This document shows positions 31,490-48,186 of a stretch of DNA of 64,000 bases, one piece after another; positions within the stretch are counted from its first letter, which is position 1, and every line of letters begins with the position of its first letter. Under the pieces are notes generated by a model, which saw nothing but the letters and a program-made list of their open reading frames with translations, searched no databases and was not told the origin of the DNA. The stretch is from Megachile rotundata (taxonomy: Eukaryota > Arthropoda > Insecta > Hymenoptera > Megachilidae): assembly GCF_050947335.1 (NCBI RefSeq), contig NW_027473328.1, forward strand, positions 62,001 through 126,000, written 5' to 3'. The position numbers and the translations under genes are program-made.

Positions 31490-34400
31490 TACAATCACAA
31501 TCATACAATCACAATCATACAATCACAATCATACAATCACAATCATACAATCACTATCATCCGATCACAATCATACGAAGACAATCATACAATTACTACT
31601 ACACAGTCACAATCATACAAAAACAATCATACAATCACAATCATACGATGACAATCATACAATTACTACTATACAATCACAATCATACAAAAACAATCAT
31701 ACAATCAGAACCACACAATCACTATCATACAATCACAATCATACATTCACAATCATACAATCACAATCATACAATCACAATCATACAATCACAATAATAC
31801 GATCACAAACGTACAATCTCAATCATACAATCACAATTATACAATCACAATCATACAATAACAATCATACAATCACTATCATACGATCACAATCATACGA
31901 AGACAATCATACAGTTACTACTATACAATCACAATCATACAAAAACAATCATACAATCACAATCATACGATGACAATCATACAATTACTACTATACAATC
32001 ACAATCATACAAAAACAATCATACAATCAGAATCACACAATCGCTATCATACAATCACAATCATACATTCACAATCATACAATCACAATCATACAATCAC
32101 AATCATACAATCACAATCATACAATCACAATAATACAATCACAATCATACAATCTCAATCATACAATCACAATTATACAATCACAATCATACAATCACAA
32201 TCATACAATCACAATCATACTATCGCAATCATACAATCACAATCATACAATCACAATCATACAATCACAATCATACTTTCGCAATCATACAATCACAATC
32301 ATACAATCACAATCATACAATCACAATAATACAATCACAATCATACAATCACAATCATACAAAAACAATCATACAAAAACAATCATACAATCACAATCAT
32401 ACAATCACAATCATACAATCACAATCATACAAAAACAATCATACAATCACAATCATATGATCACAATCATACAATCACAATGATACAATCACAATCATAC
32501 AATCACAATCATACAATCACAATCATACAATCACAATCATACGATCACAATCATACGAAGACAATCATACAATTGCTACTATACAATCACAATCATACAA
32601 AAACAATCATACAATCACAATCATACGATGACAATCATACAATTACTACTATACAATCACAATCATACAAAAACAATCATACAATCACAATCATACAATC
32701 ACAATCATACAATCACAATCATACATTCACAATCATACAATCACAATCATACAATCACAATCATACAATCACAATAATACAATCACAATCATACAATCTC
32801 AATCATACAATCACAATCATACAATCACAATCATACAATCACAATCATACAATCACAATCATACAATCACAATCGTACAATCACAATAATACAATCACAA
32901 TCATACAATCACAATCATACAATCACAATTATACAATCACAATCATACAATCACAATCATACAATCACAATCATACAATCACAATCATACAAAAACAATC
33001 ATACAATCACAATCATACAATCACAATCATATGATCACAATCATACAATCACAATGATACAATCACAATCATACAATCACAATCATACAATCACAATCAT
33101 ACGATCACAATCATACGAAGACAATCATACAATTACTACTATACAATCACAATCATACAATCACAACCATACAAAAACAATCATACAATCACAATCATAC
33201 AATCACAATCATATGATCACAATCATATGATCACAATCATACAATCGCAATGATACAGTCACAATCATACAATCACAATCATACAATCACAATCATACAA
33301 TCACAATCATACGATCACAATCATACAATCACAATCATACAATCACAATCATACGATCACAATCATACAAAAACAATCATACAATCACAATCATACGATG
33401 ACAATCATACAATCACAATCATATGATCACAATCATATGATCACAATCATACAATCGCAATGATACAGTCACAATCATACAATCACAATCATACAATCAC
33501 AATCATACAATCACAATCATACGATCACAATCATACAATCACAATCATACAATCACAATCATACGATCACAATCATACAAAAACAATCATACAATCACAA
33601 TCATACGATGACAATCATACAATTACTACTATACAATCACAATCATACAAAAACAATCATACAATCACAATCATACAATCACAATCATACAATCACAATA
33701 ATACAATCACAATCATACAATCTCAATCATACAATCACAATCATACAATCTCAATCATACAATCACAATCATACAATCACAATCATACAATCACAATCAT
33801 ACTATCGCAATCATACAATCACAATCATACAATCACAATCATACAATCACAATAATACAATCACAATCATACAATCACAATCATACAATCACAATCATAC
33901 AATCACAATCATACAAAAACAATCATACAATCACAATCATACAATCACAATCATATGATCACAATCATACAATCACAATGATACAATCACAATCATACAA
34001 TCACAATCATACAATCACAATCATACAATCACAATCATACAATCACAATCATACGATCACAATCATACGAAGACAATCATACAATTACTACTATACAATC
34101 ACAATCATACAAAAACAATCATACAATCACAATCATACGATGACAATCATACAATTACTACTATACAATCACAATCATACAAAAACAATCATACAATCAC
34201 AATCATACAATCACAATCATATGATCACAATCATACAATCACAATGATACAATCACAATCATACAATCACAATCATACAATCACAATCATACGATCACAA
34301 TCATACAATCACAATCATACAATCGCAATCATACTATCGCAATCATACAATCACAACCATACAATCACAATCATACAATCACAATCATACAATCACAATC

Positions 34401-34681
34401 ATACAATCACAATCATACAATCACAATCATACAATCACAATCATGCAATTACAAGCATACGATCATAATCATACAATCTCAATCATACAATCACAATCAT
34501 ACAATCACAAACATACAATCACAATCATGCTATCGCAGTCATACAATCACAATCATACAATCACAATAATACAATCACAATCATACAATCACAATCATAC
34601 AGTCACAATCATACTATCGCAATCATATAATCACAATCATACAATCACAATCATACAATCACAATCATACAATCACAATCA

Positions 34682-34989
34682 TGCAATTACAATCATACGA
34701 TCATAATCATACAAGAAAAATCATACAATCACAATAATAGAACCATAATCATACAACCACAATCATGCAATCACAATCATACAATCACAATCATACAATC
34801 ACAATCATACAAAAACAATCATACAATCACAATCATACAATCATAATCATATAATCACACTCATAAAATTGCAATCATACAATCGCAATCATACAATCAC
34901 AATCATACCATCACAATCATACAGGCACAATCATACAATCACAATCATGAAATCACAATCATACAAAAACAATCATGCAATCACAATGA
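34682..34989 (+). repeat. Beta/kappa module, full copy
   Basis: TAGAACC at 34738, TAAAATTG at 34864. First member of the second trio, 14420 bp from its counterpart. Confidence 0.9.
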
Positions 34990-35885
34990 TACAATCACAA
35001 TCATACAATCACAATCATACAATCACAATCATACAATCACAATCATACAATCACAATCATACAATCACAATCATACAATCACAATCATACAATCACAATC
35101 ATACAATCACTATCATACGATCACAATCATACGAAGACAATCATACAATTACTACTATACAATCACAATCATACAAAAACAATCATACAATCACAATCAT
35201 ACGATGACAATCATACAATTACTACTATACATACACAATCATACAAAAACAATCATACAATCAGAATCACACAATCACTATCATACAATCACAATCATAC
35301 ATTCACAATCATACAATCACAATCATACAATCACAATCATACAATCACAATAATACAATCACAATCATACAATCTCAATCATACAATCACAATTATACAA
35401 TCACAATCATACAATCACAATCATACAATCACAATCATACTATCGCAATCATACAATCACAATCATACAATCACAATCATACAATCACAATCATACTATC
35501 GCAATCATACAATCACAATCATACAATCACAATCATACAATCACAATAATACAATCACAATCATACAATCACAATCATACAATCACAATCATACAATCAC
35601 AATCATACAATCACAATCATACAAAAACAATCATACAATCACAATCATACAATCACAATCATATGATCACAATCTTACAATCACAATGATACAATCACAA
35701 TCATACAATGACAATCATACAATCACAATCATACAATCACAATCATACAATCACAATAATACAATCACAATCATACAATCTCAATCATACAATCGCAAAC
35801 ATACAATCACAATCATACAATCCCAATCATACTATCGCAATCATACAATGACAATCATACAATCACAATCATACAATCACAATCA

Positions 35886-36067
35886 TACAAAAACAATCAT
35901 ACAATCACAATCATACAATCATAATCATATAATCACACTCATAAAATTGCAATCATACAATCGCAATCATACAATCACAATCATACCATCACAATCATAC
36001 AGGCACAATCATACAATCACAATCATGAAATCACAATCATACAAAAACAATCATGCAATCACAATGA
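35886..36067 (+). repeat. Kappa half only
   Basis: TAAAATTG at 35942, second trio, same left flank as 7483 and 21480. Confidence 0.88.
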
Positions 36068-36781
36068 TACAATCACAATCATACTATCGCAATCATACAA
36101 TCACAATCATACAATCACAATCATACAATCACAATCATACTATCGCAATCATACAATCACAATCATACAATCACAATCATACAATCACAATAATACAATC
36201 ACAATCATACAATCACAATCATACTATCGCAATGATACAATCACAATCATACAATCACAATCATACTATCGCAATCATACAATCACAATCATACAATCAC
36301 AATCATACTATCACAATCATACAATCACAATCATACAATCAGAATCATACAAAAACAATCATACAGTCAAAATCATACAAAAACAATCATACAATAACAA
36401 TCATACAATCACAATCATATGATCACAATCATACAATCACAATGATACAATCACAATCATACAATCACAATCATACAATCACAATCATACAATCACAATC
36501 ATACGATCACAATCATACGAAGACAATCATACAATTACTACTATACAATCACAATCATACAATCACAATCATACAAAAACAATCATACAATCACAATCAT
36601 ACAATCACAATCATATGATCACAATCATACAATCACAATGATACAGTCACAATCATACAATCACAATCATACAATCACAATCATACAATCACAATTATAC
36701 GATCACAATCATACAATCACAATCATACAATCACAATCATACAATCACAATCATACAATCACAATCATACAATCACAATCA

Positions 36782-37089
36782 TGCAATTACAATCATACGA
36801 TCATAATCATACAAGAAAAATCATACAATCACAATAATAGAACCATAATCATACAACCACAATCATGCAATCACAATCATACAATCACAATCATACAATC
36901 ACAATCATACAAAAACAATCATACAATCACAATCATACAATCATAATCATATAATCACACTCATAAAATTGCAATCATACAATCGCAATCATACAATCAC
37001 AATCATACCATCACAATCATACAGGCACAATCATACAATCACAATCATGAAATCACAATCATACAAAAACAATCATGCAATCACAATGA
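36782..37089 (+). repeat. Beta/kappa module, full copy
   Basis: TAGAACC at 36838, TAAAATTG at 36964, last of the second trio. Confidence 0.9.
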
Positions 37090-37649
37090 TACAATCACAA
37101 TCATACAATCACAATCATACAATCACAATCATACAATCACAATCATACAATCACAATCATACAATCACAATCATACAATCACAATCATACAATCACAATC
37201 ATACAATCACAATCATACAATCACTATCATACGATCACAATCATACGAAGACAATCATACAATTAATACTATACAATCACAATCATACAAAAACAATCAT
37301 ACAATCACAATCATACGATGACAATCATACAATTACTACTATACAATCACAATCATACAAAAACAATCATACAATCACAATCATACGATGACAATCATAC
37401 AATTACTACTATACAATCACAATCATACAAAAACAATCATACAATCACAACCATACAATCACAATCATACTATCGCAATCATACAATCACAATCATACAA
37501 TCACAATCATACAATCACAATCATACTATCGCAATCATACAATCACAATCATACAATCACAATAATACAATCACAATCATACAATCACAATCATACAATC
37601 ACAATCATACAATCACAATCATACAATCACAATCATACAATCACAATCA

Positions 37650-37789
37650 TGCAATTACAATCATACGATCATAATCATACAAGAAAAATCATACAATCAC
37701 AATAATAGAACCATAATCATACAACCACAATCATGCAATCACAATCATACAATCACAATCATACAATCACAATCATACAAAAACAATCA
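37650..37789 (+). repeat. Beta half fused to a TACGATG cassette
   Basis: TAGAACC at 37706. Counterpart of 23272-23411 at offset 14378 bp, with the same loss of kappa. Confidence 0.88.
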
Positions 37790-38279
37790 TACAATCACAA
37801 TCATACGATGACAATCATACAATTACTACTATACAATCACAATCATACAAAAACAATCATACAATCACAATCATACAATCACAATCATACATTCACAATC
37901 ATACAATCACAATCATACAATCACAATCATACAATCACAATCATACAATCACAATCATACAATCACAATAATACAATCACAATCATACAATCACAATCAT
38001 ACAATCACAATCATACAATCACAATCATACAATCACAATCATACAATCACAATCATACGATCACAATCATACGAAGACAATCATACAATTACTACTATAC
38101 AATCACAATCATACAAACACAATCATACAATCACAATCATACTATCGCAATCATACAATCACAATCATACAATCACAATCATACAATCACAATAATACAA
38201 TCACAATCATACAATCTCAATCATACAATCGCAATCATACAATCACAATCATACAATCACAATCATGCAATCACAATCA

Positions 38280-38405
38280 TACAAACACAATCATACAATC
38301 ACAATCATACTATCGCAATCATACTATCGCAATCATACAATCACAATCGTACAATCACAATCATACAATCACAATCATTCAATCACAATCATGCAATCAC
38401 AATCA
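38280..38405 (+). repeat. Gamma module, copy 4, with one extra monomer
   Basis: TACTATCG- is present twice in a row, so the module is 126 bp rather than 112 bp. Confidence 0.86.
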
Positions 38406-39049
38406 TACAATCACAATCATACAATCACAATCATACGATCACAATCATATGAAGACAATCATACAATTACTACTATACAACCACAATCATACAAAAACAA
38501 TCATACAATCACAATCATACGATGACAATCATACAATTACTACTATACAATCACAATCATACAAAAACAATCATACAATCACAATCATACAATCACAATC
38601 ATACATTCACAATCATACAATCACAATCATACAATCACAATCATACAATCACAATAATACAATCACAATCATACAATCTCAATCATACAATCACAATCAT
38701 ACAATCACAATCATACAATCACAATCATACAATCACAATCATACAATCACAATCATACAATCACAATCATACTATCGCAATCATACAATCACAATCATAC
38801 AATCACAATAATACAATCACAATCATACAATCACAATCATACAATCACAATCATACAATCACAATCATACAATCACAATCATACAATCACAATCATACAA
38901 TCACAATCATACAAAAACAATCATACAATCACAATCATACGATCACAATCATACGAAGACAATCATACAATTACTACTATACAATCACAATCATACAATC
39001 TCAATCATACGATGACAATCATACAATTACTACTATACAATCACAATCA

Positions 39050-39062
39050 TACAAAATAATCA
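39050..39062 (+). other. 13-bp monomer TACAAAATAATCA
   Basis: Phase 4 to 3; no net phase change occurred over the preceding 24.7 kb. Confidence 0.93.
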
Positions 39063-39594
39063 TACAATCACAATCATACAATCACAATCATACAATCACA
39101 ATCATACATTCACAATCATACAATCACAATCATACAATCACAATCATACAATCACAATAATACAATCACAATCATACAATCTCAATCATACAATCACAAT
39201 CATACAATCACAATCATACAATCACAATCATACAATCACAATCATACAATCACAATCATACAATCACAATCATACAATCACAATCATACAATCACAATCA
39301 TACAATCACAATCATACAATCACAATCATACAATCACAATCATACTATCGCAATCATACAATCACAATCATACAATCACAATAATACAATCACAATCATA
39401 CAATCACAATCATACAAAAACAATCATACAATCACAATCATACAATCACAATCATATGATCACAATCATACAATCACAATGATACAATCACAATCATACA
39501 ATCACAATCATACAATCACAATCATACAATCACAATCATACGATCACAATCATACGAAGACAATCATACAATTACTACTATACAATCACAATCA

Positions 39595-39706
39595 TACAAA
39601 CACAATCATACAATCACAATCATACTATCGCAATCATACAATCACAATCGTACAATCACAATCATACAATCACAATCATTCAATCACAATCATGCAATCA
39701 CAATCA
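39595..39706 (+). repeat. Gamma module, copy 5
   Basis: 1315 bp after copy 4. The same 1315-bp spacing is seen between copies 7 and 8 and between copies 9 and 10. Confidence 0.88.
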
Positions 39707-40140
39707 TACAATCACAATCATACAATCACAATCATACAATCACAATCATACAATCACAATCATACAATCACAATAATACAATCACAATCATACAATCACA
39801 ATCATACAATCACAATCATACAATCAGAATCATACGATCACAATCATACGAAGACAATCATACAATTACTACTATACAATCACAATCATACAAAAACAAT
39901 CATACAATCACAATCATACGATGACAATCATACAATTGCTACTATACAATCACAATCATACAAAAACAATCATACAATCACAATCATACAATCACAATCA
40001 TACAAAAACAATCATACAATCACAATCATACGATCACAATCATACGAAGACAATCATACAATTACTACTATACAATCACAATCATACAATCTCAATCATA
40101 CGATGACAATCATACAATTACTACTATACAATCACAATCA

Positions 40141-40153
40141 TACAAAATAATCA
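40141..40153 (+). other. 13-bp monomer TACAAAATAATCA
   Basis: Phase 3 to 2; between gamma copies 5 and 6. Confidence 0.93.
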
Positions 40154-40685
40154 TACAATCACAATCATACAATCACAATCATACAATCACAATCATACAT
40201 TCACAATCATACAATCACAATCATACAATCACAATCATACAATCACAATAATACAATCACAATCATACAATCTCAATCATACAATCACAATCATACAATC
40301 ACAATCATACAATCACAATCATACAATCACAATCATACAATCACAATCATACAATCACAATCATACAATCACAATCATACAATCACAATCATACAATCAC
40401 AATCATACAATCACAATCATACTATCGCAATCATACAATCACAATCATACAATCACAATAATACAATCACAATCATACAATCACAATCATACAAAAACAA
40501 TCATACAATCACAATCATACAATCACAATCATATGATCACAATCATACAATCACAATGATACAATCACAATCATACAATCACAATCATACAATCACAATC
40601 ATACAATCACAATCATACAATCACAATCATACGATCACAATCATACGAAGACAATCATACAATTACTACTATACAATCACAATCA

Positions 40686-40797
40686 TACAAACACAATCAT
40701 ACAATCACAATCATACTATCGCAATCATACAATCACAATCGTACAATCACAATCATACAATCACAATCATTCAATCACAATCATGCAATCACAATCA
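40686..40797 (+). repeat. Gamma module, copy 6
   Basis: 1091 bp after copy 5, with a 1-bp-deleted monomer (40141) between them. Follows a TACGAAG cassette. Confidence 0.88.
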
Positions 40798-42057
40798 TAC
40801 AATCACAATCATACAATCACAATCATACAATCACAATCATACAATCACAATCATACAATCACAATAATACAATCACAATCATACAATCACAATCATACAA
40901 TCACAATCATACAATCAGAATCATACGATCACAATCATACGAAGACAATCATACAATTACTACTATACAATCACAATCATACAAAAACAATCATACAATC
41001 ACAATCATACGATGACAATCATACAATTGCTACTATACAATCACAATCATACAAAAACAATCATACAATCACAATCATACAATCACAATCATACGATCAC
41101 AATCATACGAAGTCAATCATACAATTACTACTATACAATCACAATCATACAAAAACAATCGTACAATCACAATCATACGATGACAATCATACAATTACTA
41201 CTATACAATCACAATCATACAAAAACAATCATACAATCACAATCATACAATCACAATCATACAATCACAATGATACAATCACAATCATACAATCACAATC
41301 ATACAATCACAATAATACAATCACAATCATACAATCACAATCATACAATCACAATCATACATTCACAATCATACAATCACAATCATACAATCACAATCAT
41401 ACAATCACAATAATACAATCACAATCATACAATCTCAATCATACAATCACAATCATACAATCACAATCATACAATCACAATCATACAATCACAATCATAC
41501 AATCACAATCATACAATCACAATCATACAATCACAATCATACAATCACAATCATACAATCACAATCATACAATCACAATCATACAATCACAATCATACAA
41601 TCACAATCATACAATCACAATCATACTATCGCAATCATACAATCACAATCATACAATCACAATCATACAATCACAATAATACAATCACAATCATACAATC
41701 ACAATCATACAATCACAATCATACAAAAACAATCATACAATCACAATCATACGATCACAATCATATGATCACAATCATACAATCACAATGATACAATCAC
41801 AATCATACAATCACAATCATACAATCACAATCATACGATCACAATCATACGAAGACAATCATACAATTACTACTATACAATCACAATCATACAAACACAA
41901 TCATACAATCACAATCATACTATCGCAATCATACAATCACAATCATACAATCACAATCATACAATCACAATAATACAATCACAATCATACAATCTCAATC
42001 ATACAATCGCAATCATACAATCACAATCATACAATCACAATCATGCAATCACAATCA

Positions 42058-42169
42058 TACAAACACAATCATACAATCACAATCATACTATCGCAATCAT
42101 ACAATCACAATCGTACAATCACAATCATACAATCACAATCATTCAATCACAATCATGCAATCACAATCA
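42058..42169 (+). repeat. Gamma module, copy 7
   Basis: First gamma of the 41764-44058 block; counterpart 6017 bp downstream. Confidence 0.88.
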
Positions 42170-42841
42170 TACAATCACAATCATACAATCACAATCATAC
42201 GATCACAATCATACGAAGACAATCATACAATTACTACTATACAACCACAATCATACAAAAACAATCATACAATCACAATCATACGATGACAATCATACAA
42301 TTACTACTATACAATCACAATCATACAAAAACAATCATACAATCACAATCATACAATCACAATCATACATTCACAATCATACAATCACAATCATACAATC
42401 ACAATCATACAATCACAATAATACAATCACAATCATACAATCTCAATCATACAATCACAATCATACAATCACAATCATACAATCACAATCATACAATCAC
42501 AATCATACAATCACAATCATACAATCACAATCATACTATCGCAATCATACAATCACAATCATACAATCACAATAATACAATCACAATCATACAATCACAA
42601 TCATACAATCACAATCATACAATCACAATCATACAATCACAATCATACAATCACAATCATACAATCACAATCATACAATCACAATCATACAATCACAATC
42701 ATACAAAAACAATCATACAATCACAATCATACGATCACAATCATACGAAGACAATCATACAATTACTACTATACAATCACAATCATACAATCTCAATCAT
42801 ACGATGACAATCATACAATTACTACTATACAATCACAATCA

Positions 42842-42854
42842 TACAAAATAATCA
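42842..42854 (+). other. 13-bp monomer TACAAAATAATCA
   Basis: Phase 2 to 1; inside the 41764-44058 gamma-pair block. Confidence 0.93.
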
Positions 42855-43372
42855 TACAATCACAATCATACAATCACAATCATACAATCACAATCATACA
42901 TTCACAATCATACAATCACAATCATACAATCACAATCATACAATCACAATAATACAATCACAATCATACAATCTCAATCATACAATCACAATCATACAAT
43001 CACAATCATACAATCACAATCATACAATCACAATCATACAATCACAATCATACAATCACAATCATACAATCACAATCATACAATCACAATCATACAATCA
43101 CAATCATACAATCACAATCATACTATCGCAATCATACAATCACAATCATACAATCACAATAATACAATCACAATCATACAATCACAATCATACAAAAACA
43201 ATCATACAATCACAATCATACAATCACAATCATATGATCACAATCATACAATCACAATGATACAATCACAATCATACAATCACAATCATACAATCACAAT
43301 CATACAATCACAATCATACGATCACAATCATACGAAGACAATCATACAATTACTACTATACAATCACAATCA

Positions 43373-43484
43373 TACAAACACAATCATACAATCACAATCA
43401 TACTATCGCAATCATACAATCACAATCGTACAATCACAATCATACAATCACAATCATTCAATCACAATCATGCAATCACAATCA
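43373..43484 (+). repeat. Gamma module, copy 8
   Basis: Second gamma of the 41764-44058 block; counterpart 6017 bp downstream. Confidence 0.88.
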
Positions 43485-44086
43485 TACAATCACAATCATA
43501 CAATCACAATCATACAATCACAATCATACAATCACAATCATACAATCACAATAATACAATCACAATCATACAATCACAATCATACAATCACAATCATACA
43601 ATCAGAATCATACGATCACAATCATACGAAGACAATCATACAATTACTACTATACAATCACAATCATACAAAAACAATCATACAATCACAATCATACGAT
43701 GACAATCATACAATTGCTACTATACAATCACAATCATACAAAAACAATCATACAATCACAATCATACAATCACAATCATACGATCACAATCATACGAAGT
43801 CAATCATACAATTACTACTATACAATCACAATCATACAAAAACAATCGTACAATCACAATCATACGATGACAATCATACAATTACTACTATACAATCACA
43901 ATCATACAAAAACAATCATACAATCACAATCATACAATCACAATCATACAATCACAATGATACAATCACAATCATACAATCACAATCATACAATCACAAT
44001 AATACAATCACAATCATACAATCACAATCATACAATCACAATCATACAAAAACAATCATATAATCACAATCATACAATCACAATAA

Positions 44087-44366
44087 TAGAACCATAATCA
44101 TACAACCAAAATCATGCAATCACAATCATACAATCACAATCATACAATCACAATCATACAAAAACAATCATACAATCACAATCATACAATCATAATCATA
44201 TAATCACACTCATAAGATTGCAATCATATAATCTCAATCATACAATCACAATCATACCATCACAATCATACAGGCACAATCATACAATCACAATCATACA
44301 ATCACAATCATACAAAAACAATCATGCAATCACAATCATATAATCACAATCATACAATCACAATGA
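44087..44366 (+). repeat. Beta/kappa module, left-truncated, TAAGATTG subtype
   Basis: TAGAACC at 44087 preceded by TACAAAA- and TATAATC- instead of the usual beta start. TAAGATTG at 44213 is followed by TATAATCT-. The end carries an extra TATAATC- monomer before -CAATGA, like 50734 and 58348. The neighbouring TACAACCAAAATCA is private. Confidence 0.85.
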
Positions 44367-44590
44367 TACAATCACAATCATACAATCACAATCATACAAT
44401 CACAATCATACAATCACAATCATACAATCACAATCATACAATCACTATCATACGATCACAATCATACGAAGACAATCATACAATTACTACTATACAATCA
44501 CAATCATACAAAAACAATCATACAATCACAATCATACGATGACAATCATACAATTACTACTATACAATCACAATCATACAAAAACAATCA

Positions 44591-45178
44591 TACAATCAGA
44601 ATCACACAATCACTATCATACAATCACAATCATACATTCACAATCATACAATCACAATCATACAATCACAATCATACAATCACAATAATACAATCACAAT
44701 CATACAATCTCAATCATACAATCACAATTATACAATCACAATCATACAATCACAATCATACAATCACAATCATACTATCGCAATCATACAATCACAATCA
44801 TACAATCACAATCATACAATCACAATCATACTATCGCAATCATACAATCACAATCATACAATCACAATCATACAATCACAATAATACAATCACAATCATA
44901 CAATCACAATCGTACAATCACAATCATACAATCACAATCATACAAAAACAATCATATAATCACAATCATACAATCACAATCATATGATCACAATCATACA
45001 ATCACAATGATACAATCACAATCATACAATCACAATCATACAATCACAATCATACTATCGCAATCATACAATCACAATCATACATCCACAATCATACAAT
45101 CACAATCATACAATCACAATCATACAATCACAATCATACAATCACAATCATACTATCGCAATCATACAATCACAATCA
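44591..45178 (+). repeat. TACATCC block, copy 2
   Basis: Marker TACATCC- at 45081. Diverges from the other two copies after the second TACTATCG- monomer, where a TACAAAA-, TGCAATC- junction follows. Confidence 0.83.
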
Positions 45179-45766
45179 TACAATCACAATCATACAATCA
45201 CAATCATACAAAAACAATCATGCAATCACAATCATATAATCACAATCATACAATCACAATCATACAATCACAATCATACAATCACAATCATACAATCACA
45301 ATCATACAGTCACAATCATACAATCACTATCATACGATCACAATCATACGAAGACAATCATACAATTACTACTATACAATCACAATCATACAAAAACAAT
45401 CATACAATCACAATCATACGATGACAATCATACAATTACTACTATACAATCACAATCATACAAAAACAATCATACAATCACAATCATACGATGACAATCA
45501 TACAATTACTACTATACAATCACAATCATACAAAAACAATCATACAATCACAACCATACAATCACAATCATACTATCGCAATCATACAATCACAATCATA
45601 CAATCACAATCATACAATCACAATCATACTATCGCAATCATACAATCACAATCATACAATCACAATCATACAATCACAATAATACAATCACAATCATACA
45701 ATCACAATCATACAATCACAATCATACAATCACAATCATACAATCACAATCATACAATCACAATCA

Positions 45767-45906
45767 TGCAATTACAATCATACGATCATAATCATACAAG
45801 AAAAATCATACAATCACAATAATAGAACCATAATCATACAACCACAATCATGCAATCACAATCATACAATCACAATCATACAATCACAATCATACAAAAA
45901 CAATCA
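45767..45906 (+). repeat. Beta half fused to a TACGATG cassette
   Basis: TAGAACC at 45823; third copy of the fusion also seen at 23272 and 37650. Confidence 0.88.
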
Positions 45907-46368
45907 TACAATCACAATCATACGATGACAATCATACAATTACTACTATACAATCACAATCATACAAAAACAATCATACAATCACAATCATACAATCACA
46001 ATCATACATTCACAATCATACAATCACAATCATACAATCACAATCATACAATCACAATAATACAATCACAATCATACAATCTCAATCATACAATCACAAT
46101 CATACAATCACAATCATACAATCACAATCATACAATCACAATCATACAATCACAATCATACAATCACAATCATACAATCACAATCATACAATCACAATCA
46201 TACAATCACAATCATACAATCACAATCATACAATCACAATCATACAAAAACAATCATACAATCACAATCATACGAAGACAATCCTACAATTACTACTATA
46301 CAATCACAATCATACAATCTCAATCATACGATGACAATCATGCAATTACTACTATACAATCACAATCA

Positions 46369-46381
46369 TACAAAATAATCA
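46369..46381 (+). other. 13-bp monomer TACAAAATAATCA
   Basis: Phase 1 to 0. The cassette upstream has TGCAATTACTACTA, shared only with 47362 among the deletion sites. Confidence 0.93.
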
Positions 46382-47361
46382 TACAATCACAATCATACAA
46401 TCACAATCATACAATCACAATCATACATTCACAATCATACAATCACAATCATACAATCACAATCATACAATCACAATAATACAATCACAATCATACAATC
46501 TCAATCATACAATCACAATCATACAATCACAATCATACAATCACAATCATACAATCACAATCATACAATCACAATCATACAATCACAATCATACAATCAC
46601 AATCATACAATCACAATCATACAATCACAATCATACAATCACAATCATACAATCACAATCATACAATCACAATCATACTATCGCAATCATACAATCACAA
46701 TCATACAATCACAATAATACAATCACAATCATACAATCACAATCATACAATCACAATCATACAAAAACAATCATACAATCACAATCATACAATCACAATC
46801 ATATGATCACAATCATACAATCACAATGATACAATCACAATCATACAATCACAATCATACAATCACAATCATACAATCACAATCATACGATCACAATCAT
46901 ACGAAGACAATCATACAATTACTACTATACAATCACAATCATACAAACACAATCATACAATCACAATCATACTATCGCAATCATACAATCACAATCATAC
47001 GATCACAATCATACAAAAACAATCATACAATCACAATCATACGAAGACAATCCTACAATTACTACTATACAATCACAATCATACAATCTCAATCATACGA
47101 TGACAATCATGCAATCACAATCATACAATCACAATCATACAATCACAATCATACAATCACAATCATACAATCACAATCATACAATCACAATCATACAATC
47201 ACAATCATACAATCACAATCATACAATCACAATCATACAAAAACAATCATACAATCACAATCATACGAAGACAATCCTACAATTACTACTATACAATCAC
47301 AATCATACAATCTCAATCATACGATGACAATCATGCAATTACTACTATACAATCACAATCA

Positions 47362-47374
47362 TACAAAATAATCA
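47362..47374 (+). other. 13-bp monomer TACAAAATAATCA
   Basis: Phase 0 to 13; TGCAATT cassette form as at 46369, so these two are closest relatives. Confidence 0.93.
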
Positions 47375-48074
47375 TACAATCACAATCATACAATCACAAT
47401 CATACAATCACAATCATACATTCACAATCATACAATCACAATCATACAATCACAATCATACAATCACAATAATACAATCACAATCATACAATCTCAATCA
47501 TACAATCACAATCATACAATCACAATCATACAATCACAATCATACAATCACAATCATACAATCACAATCATACAATCACAATCATACAATCACAATCATA
47601 CAATCACAATCATACAATCACAATCATACAATCACAATCATACAATCACAATCATACTATCGCAATCATACAATCACAATCATACAATCACAATAATACA
47701 ATCACAATCATACAATCACAATCATACAATCACAATCATACAAAAACAATCATACAATCACAATCATACAATCACAATCATATGATCACAATCATACAAT
47801 CACAATGATACAATCACAATCATACAATCACAATCATACAATCACAATCATACAATCACAATCATACGATCACAATCATACGAAGACAATCATACAATTA
47901 CTACTATACAATCACAATCATACAAACACAATCATACAATCACAATCATACTATCGCAATCATACAATCACAATCATACAATCACAATAATACAATCACA
48001 ATCATACAATCTCAATCATACAATCGCAATCATACAATCACAATCATACAATCACAATCATGCAATCACAATCA

Positions 48075-48186
48075 TACAAACACAATCATACAATCACAAT
48101 CATACTATCGCAATCATACAATCACAATCGTACAATCACAATCATACAATCACAATCATTCAATCACAATCATGCAATCACAATCA
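48075..48186 (+). repeat. Gamma module, copy 9
   Basis: First gamma of the 47781-50075 block. Downstream it has a TACAACAAC- monomer where copy 7 has TACAACCAC-. Confidence 0.88.

Larger units (their letters stand above)
29908..33952 (+). repeat. 4.07 kb tandem higher-order unit, copy 2
   Basis: Head-to-tail partner of 25834-29907. Differs by private monomers (TACCATCCCAATCA near 30930, TGCAAAC-) and by a rearranged stretch near 30.78-31.03 kb. The right boundary is approximate because the CATGATC- marker is not repeated there. Confidence 0.78.
31864..38350 (+). repeat. Higher-order duplication D, copy 2
   Basis: Counterpart of 17430-23980; overlaps the second 4.07 kb tandem unit at its left end. 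It lacks the TACATTCAGAATCA stretch that copy 1 has near 19.23 kb. That accounts for part of the offset change from 14476 to 14420 bp. Confidence 0.78.
41764..44058 (+). repeat. Gamma-pair block, copy 1 of the 6,017-bp pair
   Basis: A 2295-bp block matching 47781-50075. Start, both gammas and end all sit at offset 6017 bp, which is 430 monomers minus three 1-bp deletions. Near 41.8-41.95 kb a one-monomer difference is cancelled by an opposite one further on. Contains the shared 1-bp-deleted monomer at 42842. Confidence 0.83.
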
